Positions 39,301-47,500 of a DNA stretch of 64,000 bases are shown here, piece after piece. The notes below the pieces were generated by a model, which saw nothing but the letters and a program-made list of their open reading frames with translations, was not told the DNA's origin and searched no databases. Position 1 is the stretch's first letter; every line of letters starts with the position of its first letter. The DNA is from Siphonodentalium dalli (lineage: Eukaryota > Mollusca > Scaphopoda > Gadilida > Siphonodentaliidae). The stretch is taken from assembly GCA_032622095.1 (NCBI GenBank), contig CP136066.1, positions 143,373,559 to 143,437,558 on the forward strand. The letters run 5' to 3'. The translations under genes and the position numbers were made by a program.

Positions 39301-40179
39301 TGTGTTAAGCCAATGCATTCTCTTATATATGCGAGGCGACCTATGGTCGACTCGCATATCTAAGAGAATGTATTGGCACAGGGCCCTTCTGTTGGGTAAA
39401 GGGTTAAAACAAGGACAAAGTTGTCTAGAAAAATAAAAAGTACTCACATACTGGGACATAATTTGAAGTGAAGTTAAGTGTTATTTAACCACTCTGCTGA
39501 AGTATTCCAATGCATATAGCAAATAAACTTGCACAACATAGGCATTTTACATAAATTGTATATCAAAATTGGCAGCACAAAAATAGGGCCCTGCAAATTT
39601 TCGACAGACGAAATGTATAATGTACCACAACACATGCAATGAAATTGCGTTATCACTTGTCACTGGCCAATCAAAACAATGAATTGATGCTCAATGCTAC
39701 TTGAGCAAACAACAATGAGAGATCTGATTGAGAGTTTATCGCTCATTTTACTTCTATAAATGTTGTTTTATCTGAAAGGGTACTACAACTGATGCCCGAA
39801 CATTTTGACAATGGCAGTTAAATGTTTAAAAAAAAATTCTAACTGTTATAGTGCCTCAATAGTAAAATATTGCTTCAAGTAGTGACATAAGTACATGTTG
39901 CATCTTCAATTGAACTGTTTCATGAATATTTGATTTCACATGATCCTAGCCACTGGAGTTGCACACAATATATGATTTCCATTCCAGCTGAAAAGTTACC
40001 ACCCAAGCATGATAAGAACCAAAGAAGACAAACTATCTCCCCTTAAAGACTGGGACCAAGGAGAAAAGTCAGTGCTTCTAAGCTCCAAGCAAGCCACAAT
40101 CAACTCAAAGAAAAACAATGTGAAATCTATCAAGTTAAAGGAGAAACATAAGAATTATAAGTGTTGTTTCATACTATGA
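13114..40179 (+). CDS. Rab-family small GTPase, complete, 7 coding exons
   Basis: Coding exons 13126-13258, 27380-27440, 28730-28790, 35932-36009, 36500-36607, 38184-38303 and 39988-40179 join in phase (753 nt, 250 aa plus TGA), all with AG/GT borders. Seen in the protein: P-loop GEATVGKT (18-25), switch I threonine T43, WDTAGQE (65-71) with the catalytic glutamine, NKAD (130-133), SAK (161-163), a lysine-rich tail of about 60 residues and a terminal CCFIL. Known for the family: Rabs are GTP switches that recruit effectors to membranes, and a CCXXX end is a Rab geranylgeranylation signal. Inferred: a membrane-trafficking Rab. It does not match a named subfamily well enough to assign: switch I reads ATVGFDF, the RabF4 position reads QYRGV, and the tail is long. 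An acceptor 12 nt before the ATG suggests an upstream non-coding exon. Intron 1 is 14.1 kb. Confidence 0.9.
13441..14055. repeat. Interspersed repeat with three ~163-bp units
   Basis: cccatattcgaacttgacct recurs at about 13561, 13723 and 13887, followed by agttatcatccggaaaccag. Bounded by cccccgaaaaa-type motifs and a gtcccccgaaaaac hairpin at 14030-14056. A related copy is at about 26380-26600. Confidence 0.72.
14057..16799. other. Rab intron 1, no exon seen
   Basis: Apart from the tandem duplication at 15062, nothing recognisable. Frames at 15959-16361 on both strands are complementary shadows. Confidence 0.5.
15062..15370. repeat. Tandem duplication, two ~135-bp copies
   Basis: acgagacatacataatttat..gaatctttttaag (from about 15078) recurs from about 15248 with a few changes. 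Confidence 0.75.
16800..17290. repeat. ~131-bp tandem repeat, three units
   Basis: tttgaccttgaattga at about 16877, 17008 and 17138, each followed by a gtcaggtcggggtc-type motif and ttgacccgtccaaaa. Short frames here are repeat translations. Confidence 0.72.
17291..18894. other. Rab intron 1, no exon seen
   Basis: A cata-rich simple repeat at about 17635-17680, a hairpin relative at about 18320-18400 and A/T-rich sequence. Confidence 0.5.
18903..21375. mobile_element. Satellite-bearing foldback element with 8-bp target duplication
   Basis: 2473 bp. The ends ACAGACATGACAATTGG are perfect inverted repeats for at least 75 bp. AATTGGAC is present on both sides (18895-18902, 21376-21383), an 8-bp target duplication as in hAT-type insertions. 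Inside is a roughly 142-bp satellite: 7 units on one strand (from 18969) and 10 on the other (to 21318), flipping at about 19964. No transposase frame is present. Confidence 0.88.
18969..21318. repeat. ~142-bp satellite, 7+10 units head to head
   Basis: Unit starts (ccgatttgacgg) fall at 18969, 19111, 19250, 19395, 19537, 19680 and 19822. The reversed motif lies at 20013, 20156, 20292, 20433, 20576, 20717, 20867, 21008, 21153 and 21300. Each unit has runs such as GGGGGTGATGGGTGGGGG, able to form a G-quadruplex. All frames stay open through the array because the unit lacks stops; these are not genes. Confidence 0.92.
21790..22164. mobile_element. TTAA MITE, AGGTACTCAACC ends
   Basis: 375 bp between TTAA (21786-21789) and TTAA (22165-22168). 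Ends AGGTACTCAACCCGA/CGGATTGAGTACCT. Both arms hold 'gagtcgaggaaccca..aaagctcag'. Confidence 0.82.
22726..26011. mobile_element. Foldback element FB2, 3.3 kb
   Basis: The ends GTCTGGTCGATAA and TTATCAATCAGAC are inverted and flanked by TA (22724-22725, 26012-26013). The arms (22726 to about 23935, and about 24715-26011) share the 'caagatggcttgcaacatgg' region with FB1. The core has a minisatellite only on the left half (about 23935-24640), then a unique segment. An embedded (TA)n run lies at about 24281-24320. Confidence 0.8.
23935..24640. repeat. Minisatellite of FB2
   Basis: About 40-48 bp units of the same family as FB1 (gagtgactatatggtcatg..ggtgtacatgtatac), all in one orientation, interrupted by a TA dinucleotide run. 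Confidence 0.75.
26380..26600. repeat. Single-unit copy of the 13441 repeat
   Basis: Holds gtctgtatttttggccagta, ttaccatccgtaaacaaaac and cggacggacag, in Rab intron 1. Confidence 0.6.
27380..27440 (+). CDS. Rab exon 2
   Basis: 61 nt between acceptor attatag and donor gtgagt. It completes Gly45 and codes FDFIKKTFAVDGALVQLVI plus two bases of Trp65. This is the inter-switch segment (beta2-beta3). It is too short to stand out as an open frame. It was placed by needing a phase-1 start and a phase-2 end, and both fit exactly. Confidence 0.9.
27736..27843. mobile_element. Half MITE, CAGTAATGCC family
   Basis: Only one arm (gagagctttccgatgaatg.. to GGCATTACTG|TA) is present, in Rab intron 2. Confidence 0.75.
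28440..28615. repeat. Hairpin repeat in Rab intron 2
   Basis: ggtatctcaca..attttatacg..gtttatcaac and its complement flank a gagcctcggtaaacctcggc centre. It ends about 115 bp before exon 3. Confidence 0.7.
28730..28790 (+). CDS. Rab exon 3 (switch II)
   Basis: 61 nt, acceptor aaaacag, donor gtaata. It completes Trp65 and codes DTAGQERFRSLSRLQYRGVQ, the switch II/RabF3 region with the catalytic glutamine (Q70). It ends in phase 0. Confidence 0.93.
29161..33464. mobile_element. Foldback element FB3, 4.3 kb
   Basis: It begins GTCTGGTCGATAA after TA (29159-29160) and ends TTATCGACCAGA(A) before TA (33465-33466). The arms (29161 to about 30490, and about 32790-33464) match FB2. The core is the mirror of FB2: a unique segment first (about 30490-30610), then minisatellite units on the - strand (30610-31445 and 32075-32785). 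A 0.6-kb non-repetitive piece at 31450-32070 interrupts the array. Confidence 0.78.
30610..32785. repeat. Minisatellite of FB3 with internal interruption
   Basis: Units of roughly 40-48 bp (catgaccatatagtcactcc..tatacatatacacc) in the orientation opposite to FB2. The interruption at about 31450-32070 has no recognisable gene. Confidence 0.72.
34017..34279. mobile_element. Double-hairpin MITE, reverse orientation
   Basis: Hairpins around 34074-34130 and 34165-34230. Right end gtcatggaaggg|TTAA. Orientation opposite to the 36758 copy. Confidence 0.75.
34565..34795. mobile_element. Double-hairpin MITE, left end truncated
   Basis: Two ctcttatacatgcgag-type hairpins. The right end atcatggaaggg|TTAA is intact, the left end lost. 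Confidence 0.7.
34923..35113. mobile_element. Double-hairpin MITE, degraded
   Basis: Starts ccatgactggagcttcctga and ends near gcaaggg|TTAA. Hairpins decayed. Confidence 0.65.
35300..35521. mobile_element. Palindromic MITE, CAGTAATGCC family
   Basis: Same palindrome as at 38447. The left end is diverged (GTAATACCC), the right end intact (GGCATTACTG|TA). The centre is gctctcagtgagagc. Confidence 0.8.
35932..36009 (+). CDS. Rab exon 4
   Basis: 78 nt, phase 0 at both ends. It begins GIILVFDISNRSTYELVSFW and ends in NIRE: the beta4 strand and alpha3 helix of the G domain. Confidence 0.93.
36069..36306. mobile_element. Double-hairpin MITE
   Basis: Same family. Right end TCATGAAAGGG|TTAA, left end decayed. 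The second hairpin (about 36205-36262) is nearly perfect. Confidence 0.75.
36500..36607 (+). CDS. Rab exon 5 (G4 motif)
   Basis: 108 nt, acceptor atttcag, donor gtaaga. It codes residues 112-147 including PVVVIGNKADL, where NKAD reads guanine. Phase 0 at both ends. Confidence 0.93.
36758..37002. mobile_element. TTAA-flanked double-hairpin MITE
   Basis: 245 bp between TTAA (36754-36757) and TTAA (37003-37006). Ends CTCTTCCATGA/TCATGAAAGGG. It contains two hairpins of ctcttatatatgcgag with a shared core. The best-preserved member of the family. Confidence 0.82.
37026..37195. repeat. Near-perfect 170-bp palindrome
   Basis: ttatacaatgttgtgtacag.. and its complement meet around 37112 (gacacgccagtgtc). 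It lies in Rab intron 5. A related end is at about 37440-37510. Likely a young MITE. Confidence 0.8.
38184..38303 (+). CDS. Rab exon 6 (G5 motif)
   Basis: 120 nt coding LAEREMAFTYMESSAKTG and the alpha5 helix. Two AGs lie close together. The first (38182-38183) was chosen because it keeps phase 0 and gives the expected LAER start, while the second breaks the frame. Confidence 0.92.
38447..38658. mobile_element. Palindromic MITE, TA-flanked (CAGTAATGCC family)
   Basis: 212 bp, almost a perfect palindrome. Ends CAGTAATGCCCTAA/TTAGGCATTACTG with TA on both sides. The centre is ctctcggggagag. Other copies: 35300-35521, 57894-58455 (with insert), a half copy at 27736-27843, and fragments at about 36408-36432 and 47625-47665. 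Confidence 0.85.
38815..38945. repeat. Palindromic MITE-like hairpin
   Basis: aatgactggaagatcgactg and its complement cattgatcttccagtcattt flank tttgaccggtaa/ccggtcaaaa. Lies in Rab intron 6. Confidence 0.7.
39012..39403. mobile_element. TTAA element with CCCTTTACCCAACA ends, copy A
   Basis: 392 bp between TTAA (39008-39011) and TTAA (39404-39407). Ends tCCTTTACCCAACA/TGTTGGGTAAAGGG. It holds two hairpins with ctcttatatatgcgag arms and gaccataggtcgcc-type loops. Confidence 0.85.
39988..40179 (+). CDS. Rab terminal exon with CCFIL end
   Basis: 192 nt, 63 codons plus TGA. It begins LKSYHPSMIRTKEDK, is rich in Lys and Ser, and ends NYKCCFIL. The CC pair three residues from the end fits a CCXXX double-prenylation signal. 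The stop region is the seed of the minisatellite that follows: copies of this exon's 3' part recur near 40828 and 41702, so the 3' UTR is repetitive. Confidence 0.88.
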   Translation: MKSYHPSMIRTKEDKLSPLKDWDQGEKSVLLSSKQATINSKKNNVKSIKLKEKHKNYKCCFIL

Positions 40180-41745
40180 CAGCTGTGGTACTATGGCCAA
40201 GTTGAGGGAGATCCATACAAATTATAAGTGCTTGTTCATACTATAACAGCTATGGTCAAGTTGAGGGAGATCCATACAAATTACAAGTGTTTGTTCATAA
40301 TGTGACGGCTGTAGTGCTATGGTCAAGTTGAGGGAAACCCATACAAATTATAAGTGTTTGTTTCATACTATGACAGCCATGGTGCTATGGTCAAGTTGAG
40401 GGAAACCCGTACAAATTATAAGTGGTTGTTTCATACTATGACAGCCATGGTGCTATGGTCAAGTTGAGGGAGACCCATACAAATTACAAGTGTTTGTTCA
40501 TAATGTGATGGCTGTGGTGCTATGGTCAAGTTGAGGGAAACCCATACAAATTATAAGTGTTTGTTTCATACTATGACAGCCATGGTGCTAAGGTCAAGTT
40601 GAGGGAGACCCATACAAATTATAAGTGGTTTTTTTTCATACTAAGACAGCTATGAAGCTAAGGTCAAGTTGAGGGAGACCCATACAAATTATAAGTGTTT
40701 GTTCATACTATGACAGCAATGGTGCTATGGTCAAGTTGAGGGATACCCATACAGATTATAAGAGATTGTTCATACTATGACAGCAATGGTGCTATGGTCA
40801 AGTTGAGGGAGACCCATACAGATTGTCAGTGCTTCTAAGCTCCAAGCAAGCCACAATCAACTCAAAGAAAAACAATGTGAAATCTATCAAGTTAAAGGAG
40901 AAACATAAGAATTATAAGTGTTGTTTCATACTATGACAGCTGTGGTACTATGGCCAAGTTGAGGGAGATCCATACAAATTATAAGTGCTTGTTCATACTA
41001 TAACAGCTATGGTCAAGTTGAGGGAGATCCATACAAATTACAAGTGTTTGTTCATAATGTGACGGCTGTAGTGCTATGGTCAAGTTGAGGGAAACCCATA
41101 CAAATTATAAGTGTTTGTTTCATACTATGACAGCCATGGTGCTATGGTCAAGTTGAGGGAAACCCGTACAAATTATAAGTGTTTGTTTCATACTATGACA
41201 GCCATGGTGCTATGGTCAAGTTGAGGGAGACCCATACAAATTACAAGTGTTTGTTCATAATGTGATGGCTGTGGTGCTATGGTCAAGTTGAGGGAAACCC
41301 ATACAAATTATAAGTGTTTGTTTCATACTATGACAGCCATGGTGCTAAGGTCAAGTTGAGGGAGACCCATACAAATTATAAGTGGTTTTTTTTCATACTA
41401 AGACAGCTATGAAGCTAAGGTCAAGTTGAGGGAGACCCATACAAATTATAAGTGTTTGTTCATACTATGACAGCAATGGTGCTATGGTCAAGTTGATGGA
41501 TACCCATACAGATTATAAGAGATTGTTCATACTATGACAGCAATGGTGCTATGGTCAAGTTGAGGGAGACCCATACAGATTATAAGTGTGTTTTTCATAC
41601 TACGACAGCTATGGTGCTATGGTCAAGTTGAGGGAGACCCATACAGATTATAAGTGTTTTTTTCATTCTATGACAGCCATGGTGCTATGGTCAAGTTGAG
41701 GGAGAAACATAAGAATTATAAGTGTTGTTTCATATTATGACAACT
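40180..41745 (+). repeat. 67-bp minisatellite derived from the Rab terminal exon
   Basis: About 23 units of 66-69 bp (tatggtcaagttgaggga..cccatacaaattataagtg). The unit includes the exon's last coding bases (attataagtgttgtttcata plus stop). A higher-order block of 757 bp (from 40069) repeats from 40826 and carries a copy of the exon's 3' part (40828-40936). A third exon-end copy is at 41702-41740. Confidence 0.9.
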
Positions 41746-43065
41746 ATAAACCAAGTCTTCTCGGACCAAAACAGCTCGGGATATCAGTTGGATTAATTCT
41801 GTTCTGGAATGAGTCCTGTCCTGTACTCTTCTATAATGGGCTTTCATTGAAAAGACGTACTACATTTACACGACGAGTCCAGGCATTCACATGAAATCCT
41901 GCATGTGATTAATCATCTGACATGTCCGCAATTAATCTGCCTTCACAATGATATATCATTTACTAACAGAAAAATGTAATGTGATGATACAATCTTTTAA
42001 TGTATTGTTTACATACATTTTCTGATAGTGTGACACATCAAAATTCTCTGGAAAACAAGGGTTTGTCTACTTATAAATCTTGTTGCTTTGACATTCTGGC
42101 CATAAATTCCGTTATAGAAGAGTAATAGGATGGGACTCAGTCCAACACAGCATCAACCCAACTGATATCCCAAGCTGTTATATGACAGACGTTTTGGTCT
42201 AACAGTTATGGTGTTATCAGCTTGGTGTCTGTAATTTCCAGCAATGACAAACAAGAATTTTTGTCAGGGTGGAAAAATATTGGCCATGTGAGCGCCACCT
42301 AAATATTTTCTTATTACCAGTGAGGCTTACTTGGTTAAGATTACAGTTTACTGTTGACTATATTCCAGCATCTCCAAAATGTTGATTTGGGTAAAATTTT
42401 CAATTCCGATGGCTGATTTTTTTCATTTGTTCAAACTTATTAGAAATCTTGAATGAATTGAATAAGTGGAGATTTACTCAACGTTTCAGAGGTCCTGGGT
42501 ACCCAATAATTTAACTTATAATTAAAAACAAAAATTCAGCATTTTGAATTCCTGGGAATTTTACCAAATCAGTGTCAGTGAGCCGAATCTCAAAATAACG
42601 GGTGTGATGACTCATGGCCAACATTTTAGTAAAGCTGCAAAATGAATTTTTTTTCATGTTCACCTGGTGAGCAAATCATTACCTCCTCTGCATCTGCGAA
42701 TATTCTCTGATTGCTAAATATAGATTGTGTTGCTGCTATGAAATTTTCAAAGATCACATTGTATTCGAAAGTTTTCACTTTTTGTCATTGATTCCGAGTG
42801 CATGCATAGTTTTGAGGAATATATTTGGAAATTTTGAGTAGGCCAGCAACTGAAAATGAATAAAAAATTTAACACAATATCACAACATGCCAGTTTATAT
42901 ACATCACTCTTCATTTCAATCCGTACTTTCATTACCAGTAATTTTTATTAGATTGAAGTTTTTTGTTAACTTGAAATTTTTAAAGATATATCGCTTTGCA
43001 AGGTTTTGTTATCAGTGGAGTATGAAATTTTAATAAAATACTGCCAACGATAATATCTCACAATA
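41746..43065. other. Rab-KTI12 intergenic, no gene seen
   Basis: A/T-rich sequence between the Rab minisatellite and a MITE cluster that separates the convergent Rab and KTI12 genes. No clear AATAAA for Rab was found. Confidence 0.5.
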
Positions 43066-43530
43066 TATTAAAGATGCATAATCCGAATTACACTCGCAAA
43101 ATATTATTTCTATGGCTTCAGAGGTAAAAAATATTTGATTCGAGTCAAGGAACCCATCAAAGCTCAGAGTGATCAGATATCAATTTTTGAAATCTATTAT
43201 TTTTCACCATCAGTACTTTTAGAGGCCTGGTAAAAAGTTGACAAGAGCAGATGGTCTCATGACCAAATTGCAGATGAAGATGGATAACTCTAAAATCAAG
43301 TGGCTTTTATGTGTCAGATATTTGACAAACGGGAAAAATTTTGTTGAACAAAATGTTGATAAATAACAGGTTTTGGGCCATTTTATACTATAGTTGACTG
43401 TGTTTAGCATTATTTTTGGGCAATTAATCGATTCTGATAACTGAAGTGGTAGTTAAATTTTTTTTATTTTTTTTGGAATCTGATATTATCATAATATGGG
43501 GACCGTCAAATCGATTGAGTACCTTTAAGT
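43066..43530. mobile_element. Related MITE with mixed ends
   Basis: Left end aaagatgcataatccgaatt, right end attgagtacctttaa. The middle shares 'gattcgagtcaaggaaccca' with the AGGTACTCAACC family. A similar partial copy is at 8800-9058. Confidence 0.6.
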
Positions 43531-43862
43531 TCAAGAGAGATCTGCTAAAATTGATTAACATGCATATATTATCTACGGAGTGTACTTTGTTGAAATTATG
43601 AGATTTTTGCTGAAAGTGATAGAATCCAGGCATGCTGTGATTTGTGTTGCACTTATACAGATGTTCAAATGCTTAGCACAGCTAAAAATTAATGTAGATA
43701 TCACTCTGATGTCTGCATTTAAACTAAATAATTAAAACTTATAACTTATGTGTGTGGTTCTTTAAAAGGGATGTCGTCTGTCAAAAAAAAAAAAAATTTA
43801 GCAACAAGAGAATAGTTGTAGGTTAAGAGAAGGCTGTTTGAATTACACAGTCTGATGTTTAA

Positions 43863-44342
43863 AGGTACTCAACCCGTAAAGAGGGTCCCCATCTCAACAG
43901 ATTCCAACAACAACAATCCGATCAGAGGGTCCTATATTACTATTTCTTTGGCTTTGGGGGTAAAAAATATTTGATTCGAGTCGAGGAACCCATCAAACAA
44001 AGCTCAGAGTTATTAGATATTGATTTTTGAAAATTCTTATGTTCTCGAGATGAGTACCAATAACTGCCGTCAATTTGGTAACCTGCTCGAGATATTACGC
44101 CAAAATTCTATTCAAACAGACAAGGATGGATAACTCTATAATCAAGTGGGTAAAAATAACGAATTTTTGACATTCTTCTGGGCCAGAAAGAATTCCCGAT
44201 AATGAAAAATAATAGATTTCTAAAATCGATATCTAACAAATCTGAGCTTTGATGGGTGACTTCCTCGACTCGAATCAAATATTTTTGACCCCCGAAGCCA
44301 TTGAAATAGTAATTGAGAGGAGTTTTATCGGGTTGAGTACCT
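43863..44342. mobile_element. TTAA MITE, AGGTACTCAACC ends
   Basis: 480 bp between TTAA (43859-43862) and TTAA (44343-44346). Ends AGGTACTCAACCCG/CGGGTTGAGTACCT. It sits 70 bp past the KTI12 stop and may lie just beyond its polyA site. Confidence 0.82.
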
Positions 44343-44412
44343 TTAACTGCAAATCGTGAACACATTTGGGAAGAATCTAAGAATAGAAACTTAAATTATT
44401 ATACATTATTTA

Positions 44413-44556
44413 TTACTTGAGACTGTTGTTCAAATACTGCACAAATATATTAGGTATTTTCGTTGTGTCTTCCACAGGGTGCGTCTTCGTGTAACTGATG
44501 AATTGCCGCCGATGGCGCTGTAGTTCAGCTGCTGTTATTGTTCTTGTTAAAATAAT
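44413..44556 (-). CDS. KTI12: KTI12 exon 9, after an AC acceptor
   Basis: 144 nt, 47 codons plus TAA. It begins IILTRTITAAELQRHRRQFI and ends FVQYLNNSLK. The exon follows ...TTCCTTAAC TATACAAC|, a U12 branch motif about 9 nt from the AC end. Ordinary AG acceptors at 44532-44533 and 44529-44530 would drop 'IILTRTITA', which aligns with the family. Confidence 0.9.
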   Translation of the reverse strand: MILTRTITAAELQRHRRQFISYTKTHPVEDTTKIPNIFVQYLNNSLK

Positions 44557-47500
44557 GTTGTATAGTTAAGGAAATATTAGAAGTATCTGCGAGGTTTATA
44601 GTGCAGAATGTCAATGTCACACTTTAAGCATTGATAGACTATACTATGGTGGGAAAAATGTTATTCAATAGTGTGACAGCTATGTTTTATTACCAAATTC
44701 GAAATGAAGTCCATCCGACAGTTCTCATCAAGCCTGAGTTTAGTGTGCCTGTCATTTGCAGAATGAGGTCCCCAGAGGGTGAATTTAGTGACGCTATCCC
44801 ACATATCGGGCTAGCATCACCAAATTCACCCTCTTGGGACCTCATTCTGCATGGTCTTATCTGCTATGGGAGACATAGACTCAGATTTGAAGTTCCTAAA
44901 TGGTGAACATTGTGATGTACACCCATTGGGAACCTCGATTATGCAATGTGTCGTCTGCCAATGTGGGGATACATGTATAGAGAAATTGAACTAAAAAAAA
45001 TAAAATCTATGTGAAGAAGTTTCCATAGAAATTTGAAAATAAAGAAACTTTCCAGAGAAGATGAGGGCTAAGCAGAACGAAGTCCCCAGAGGGTGAATTA
45101 GTGATGCTAGCCCGCTAAGCGGGATAGCGTCACCCTCTGGGGACGTCATTCTGCAAATGACAGGCACACTAAACTCAGGCTTGGTTCTCCTTGGTTTCCT
45201 TAGTGAGACAAGTGCGGTACTTTCTATTTCCATGTTATAGTTCTTAATGGTTCCATTTGTTGACAGTGATGCATACAACATACTATCATACAGCAACATG
45301 AGTTTAATGACAATTACATTTCAGCTACTATAGTCTGTCAATGCTTAAATTGCGACATTGACATTCTTCAATCTAAACCTCTCCATTGTTGATATATATT
45401 TTTCTGCTTGTTGCTCTTACACTGTAAACAGTAGACATCAACCTACCAGCAAACTTGGAAGAAACAGTCTAATTTCTTCAATGAACTTCTCCTAACTTCC
45501 TAGCAGTAAACAGGTCTAGCAAAAGTTAACCCTTTTATATACTAAATATTCATGAGTAGTTCTTTGGGAACTGTTCAGATAATAAATTCAACAAACGATG
45601 TATTTGAACTTATTATCTGAACATTTCCCTCCAATGAATATGAATTATTCTGTACTTGTATTATCTTTACGTCATACTCAGTGTTCGCGCTGTCGGTAGC
45701 CAAATTAGCCAATGGCTAATCTTTTTCGAATTTGGCTAATAAAAATTTCATTTGGCTAAACTTTTGGCTAAACTTTTTTTGAACCCAAATGGAAACTGAA
45801 AGCATGGAGCCAGAAAGCTAATTAATAAAAGCGCTCAATATATCGACATTCAAGACGAAGTTAGGTGACGAAAGTATTTTATTATTTTCGTACTTATGAA
45901 ATATCGTACAAAGGGAAACCCGATCGACAACTCTATCAACCAAGCGATCACAAAGTGATATGCAATCATCTTTAGTTTTCACAAGACGGACATTCAAAGA
46001 CGCATGGACATGAAACCGACCGTGGTTGAATTATGACAATGTGAAGAAAGCAATGTTTTGTAAAGTGCATTGACACCGGTATATAAGCAATTTGTTCGTA
46101 ACAGGCTGTTTTAATGTGGAGAAAGATTACGTCACGAAGCAGCAAAAGGTCATTATTAATTTTTACATTTAATCCCCTAATCCCCCATTCAGCCCATTGT
46201 CTGTCTGGTCACTCACGGCGCGCCTGCACAATGCATGTTTATGATGACATTGTATTTATGACGGTCGAGGTTTATGAGCACCAAGTGTAAGACAATAGCT
46301 TAATCAGCCAAATGTGAATCACGACAGATATTTTGTGGCTATTTGTCGTCAATACAAATACAGTCAAAATAATATGCATGCTTTTATGACAGATTGTAAT
46401 TTGATAATGGCGTAACAATATTAAGTTATTAGTTTCCAGATGTCACTTAGATATTTTCGCAAGGATAAATATTTAATGATTTAAAAAAAGATATTGATAT
46501 AAAACAAAAAAATAATGACATTAAGAAGGACAATCCCGGGTTACGCCCCCCCCCAAATCACTCTTTCACATAAAGATTAATAATTTTTTAATAAATGATA
46601 TATATAAAAATACTTCTAGTTCATCAAAATTATTTAAATTATTGTGTATTTTACCTGTGTCTGTTAGATTTTACGTTTTAGTCATTAATTGTGAACCGAC
46701 CAGAAAACGATGATTTAATTTGGCTAAAGTTTTTTTCATTTGGCTAATAAAATTTTCATTTGGCTAAACTTTTGGCTAAAAAAAATGTCGGTCCAGCGCG
46801 AACACTGGTCATACTGTCGTCAGCTCATTTTACCTGAACATGCCTCCAAATAAATAATGAACTATTCCAATGCATATTTTTATAACCGATGGGAGAATCC
46901 ATTCAGTATAGAAAGGGTTAATATTAGCTTTTATGACAACATAGATAGGCTTACTAGATTCTCACCAAATTCACTGTGCTGCAAAGGGGCACCAGAAGCA
47001 TCAAAGGGCAAGGGGGCAAACCAGGAGGGCACTTTTCAGGGTACCCACTGGACTCCCCTGGGTCAGGACAAGGGGGGGGCAATTGCCCCTGCATGCCCCA
47101 CTTCTCCGGCGTCCCTGGTGCTTCATCAATGAAAGGAAGAACAAGATCACTTGCCCGTGGAAATGAAAATAATTGTTGCCATATGTGAATTGTGTTTGTG
47201 ATCAGCAAGTGAATGTGTGAACCTAGCATTGTACTTTTGCCAGATATTACAGGAACCCAGATTAATTTATCTGTTTTCCCATTAAGTTTTGCAAGGCTTA
47301 TGACAACACCATGGAGATGTACACTGACATAGGACATGTGAATGATTTTTATGCTCAAGATAATCAGCCCACATTGACTAATTTAAATATTATAATCATA
47401 TTAAGCTTCAGGTTGTATGTTGTTCACATATTTTGTATCGCTGCATGTTTTGTTATATTTTTTACTAGATTTTATAGTTATATACACACACTTTTTCAGA

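Noticed and set aside
40180-41745. Regular short repeats that could suggest a CRISPR array
   Set aside because: Head-to-tail 67-bp units without unique spacers, in a eukaryotic 3' UTR. A minisatellite.
44521-44533. Ordinary AG acceptors for KTI12 exon 9
   Set aside because: They leave exon 8 without a donor in phase and lose family-matching residues. The AT-AC pair solves both.
46857-47358. Overlapping frames on both strands, up to 134 codons
   Set aside because: Shadows of one another around a GGGGCAATTGCCCC-type palindrome. No splice signals.
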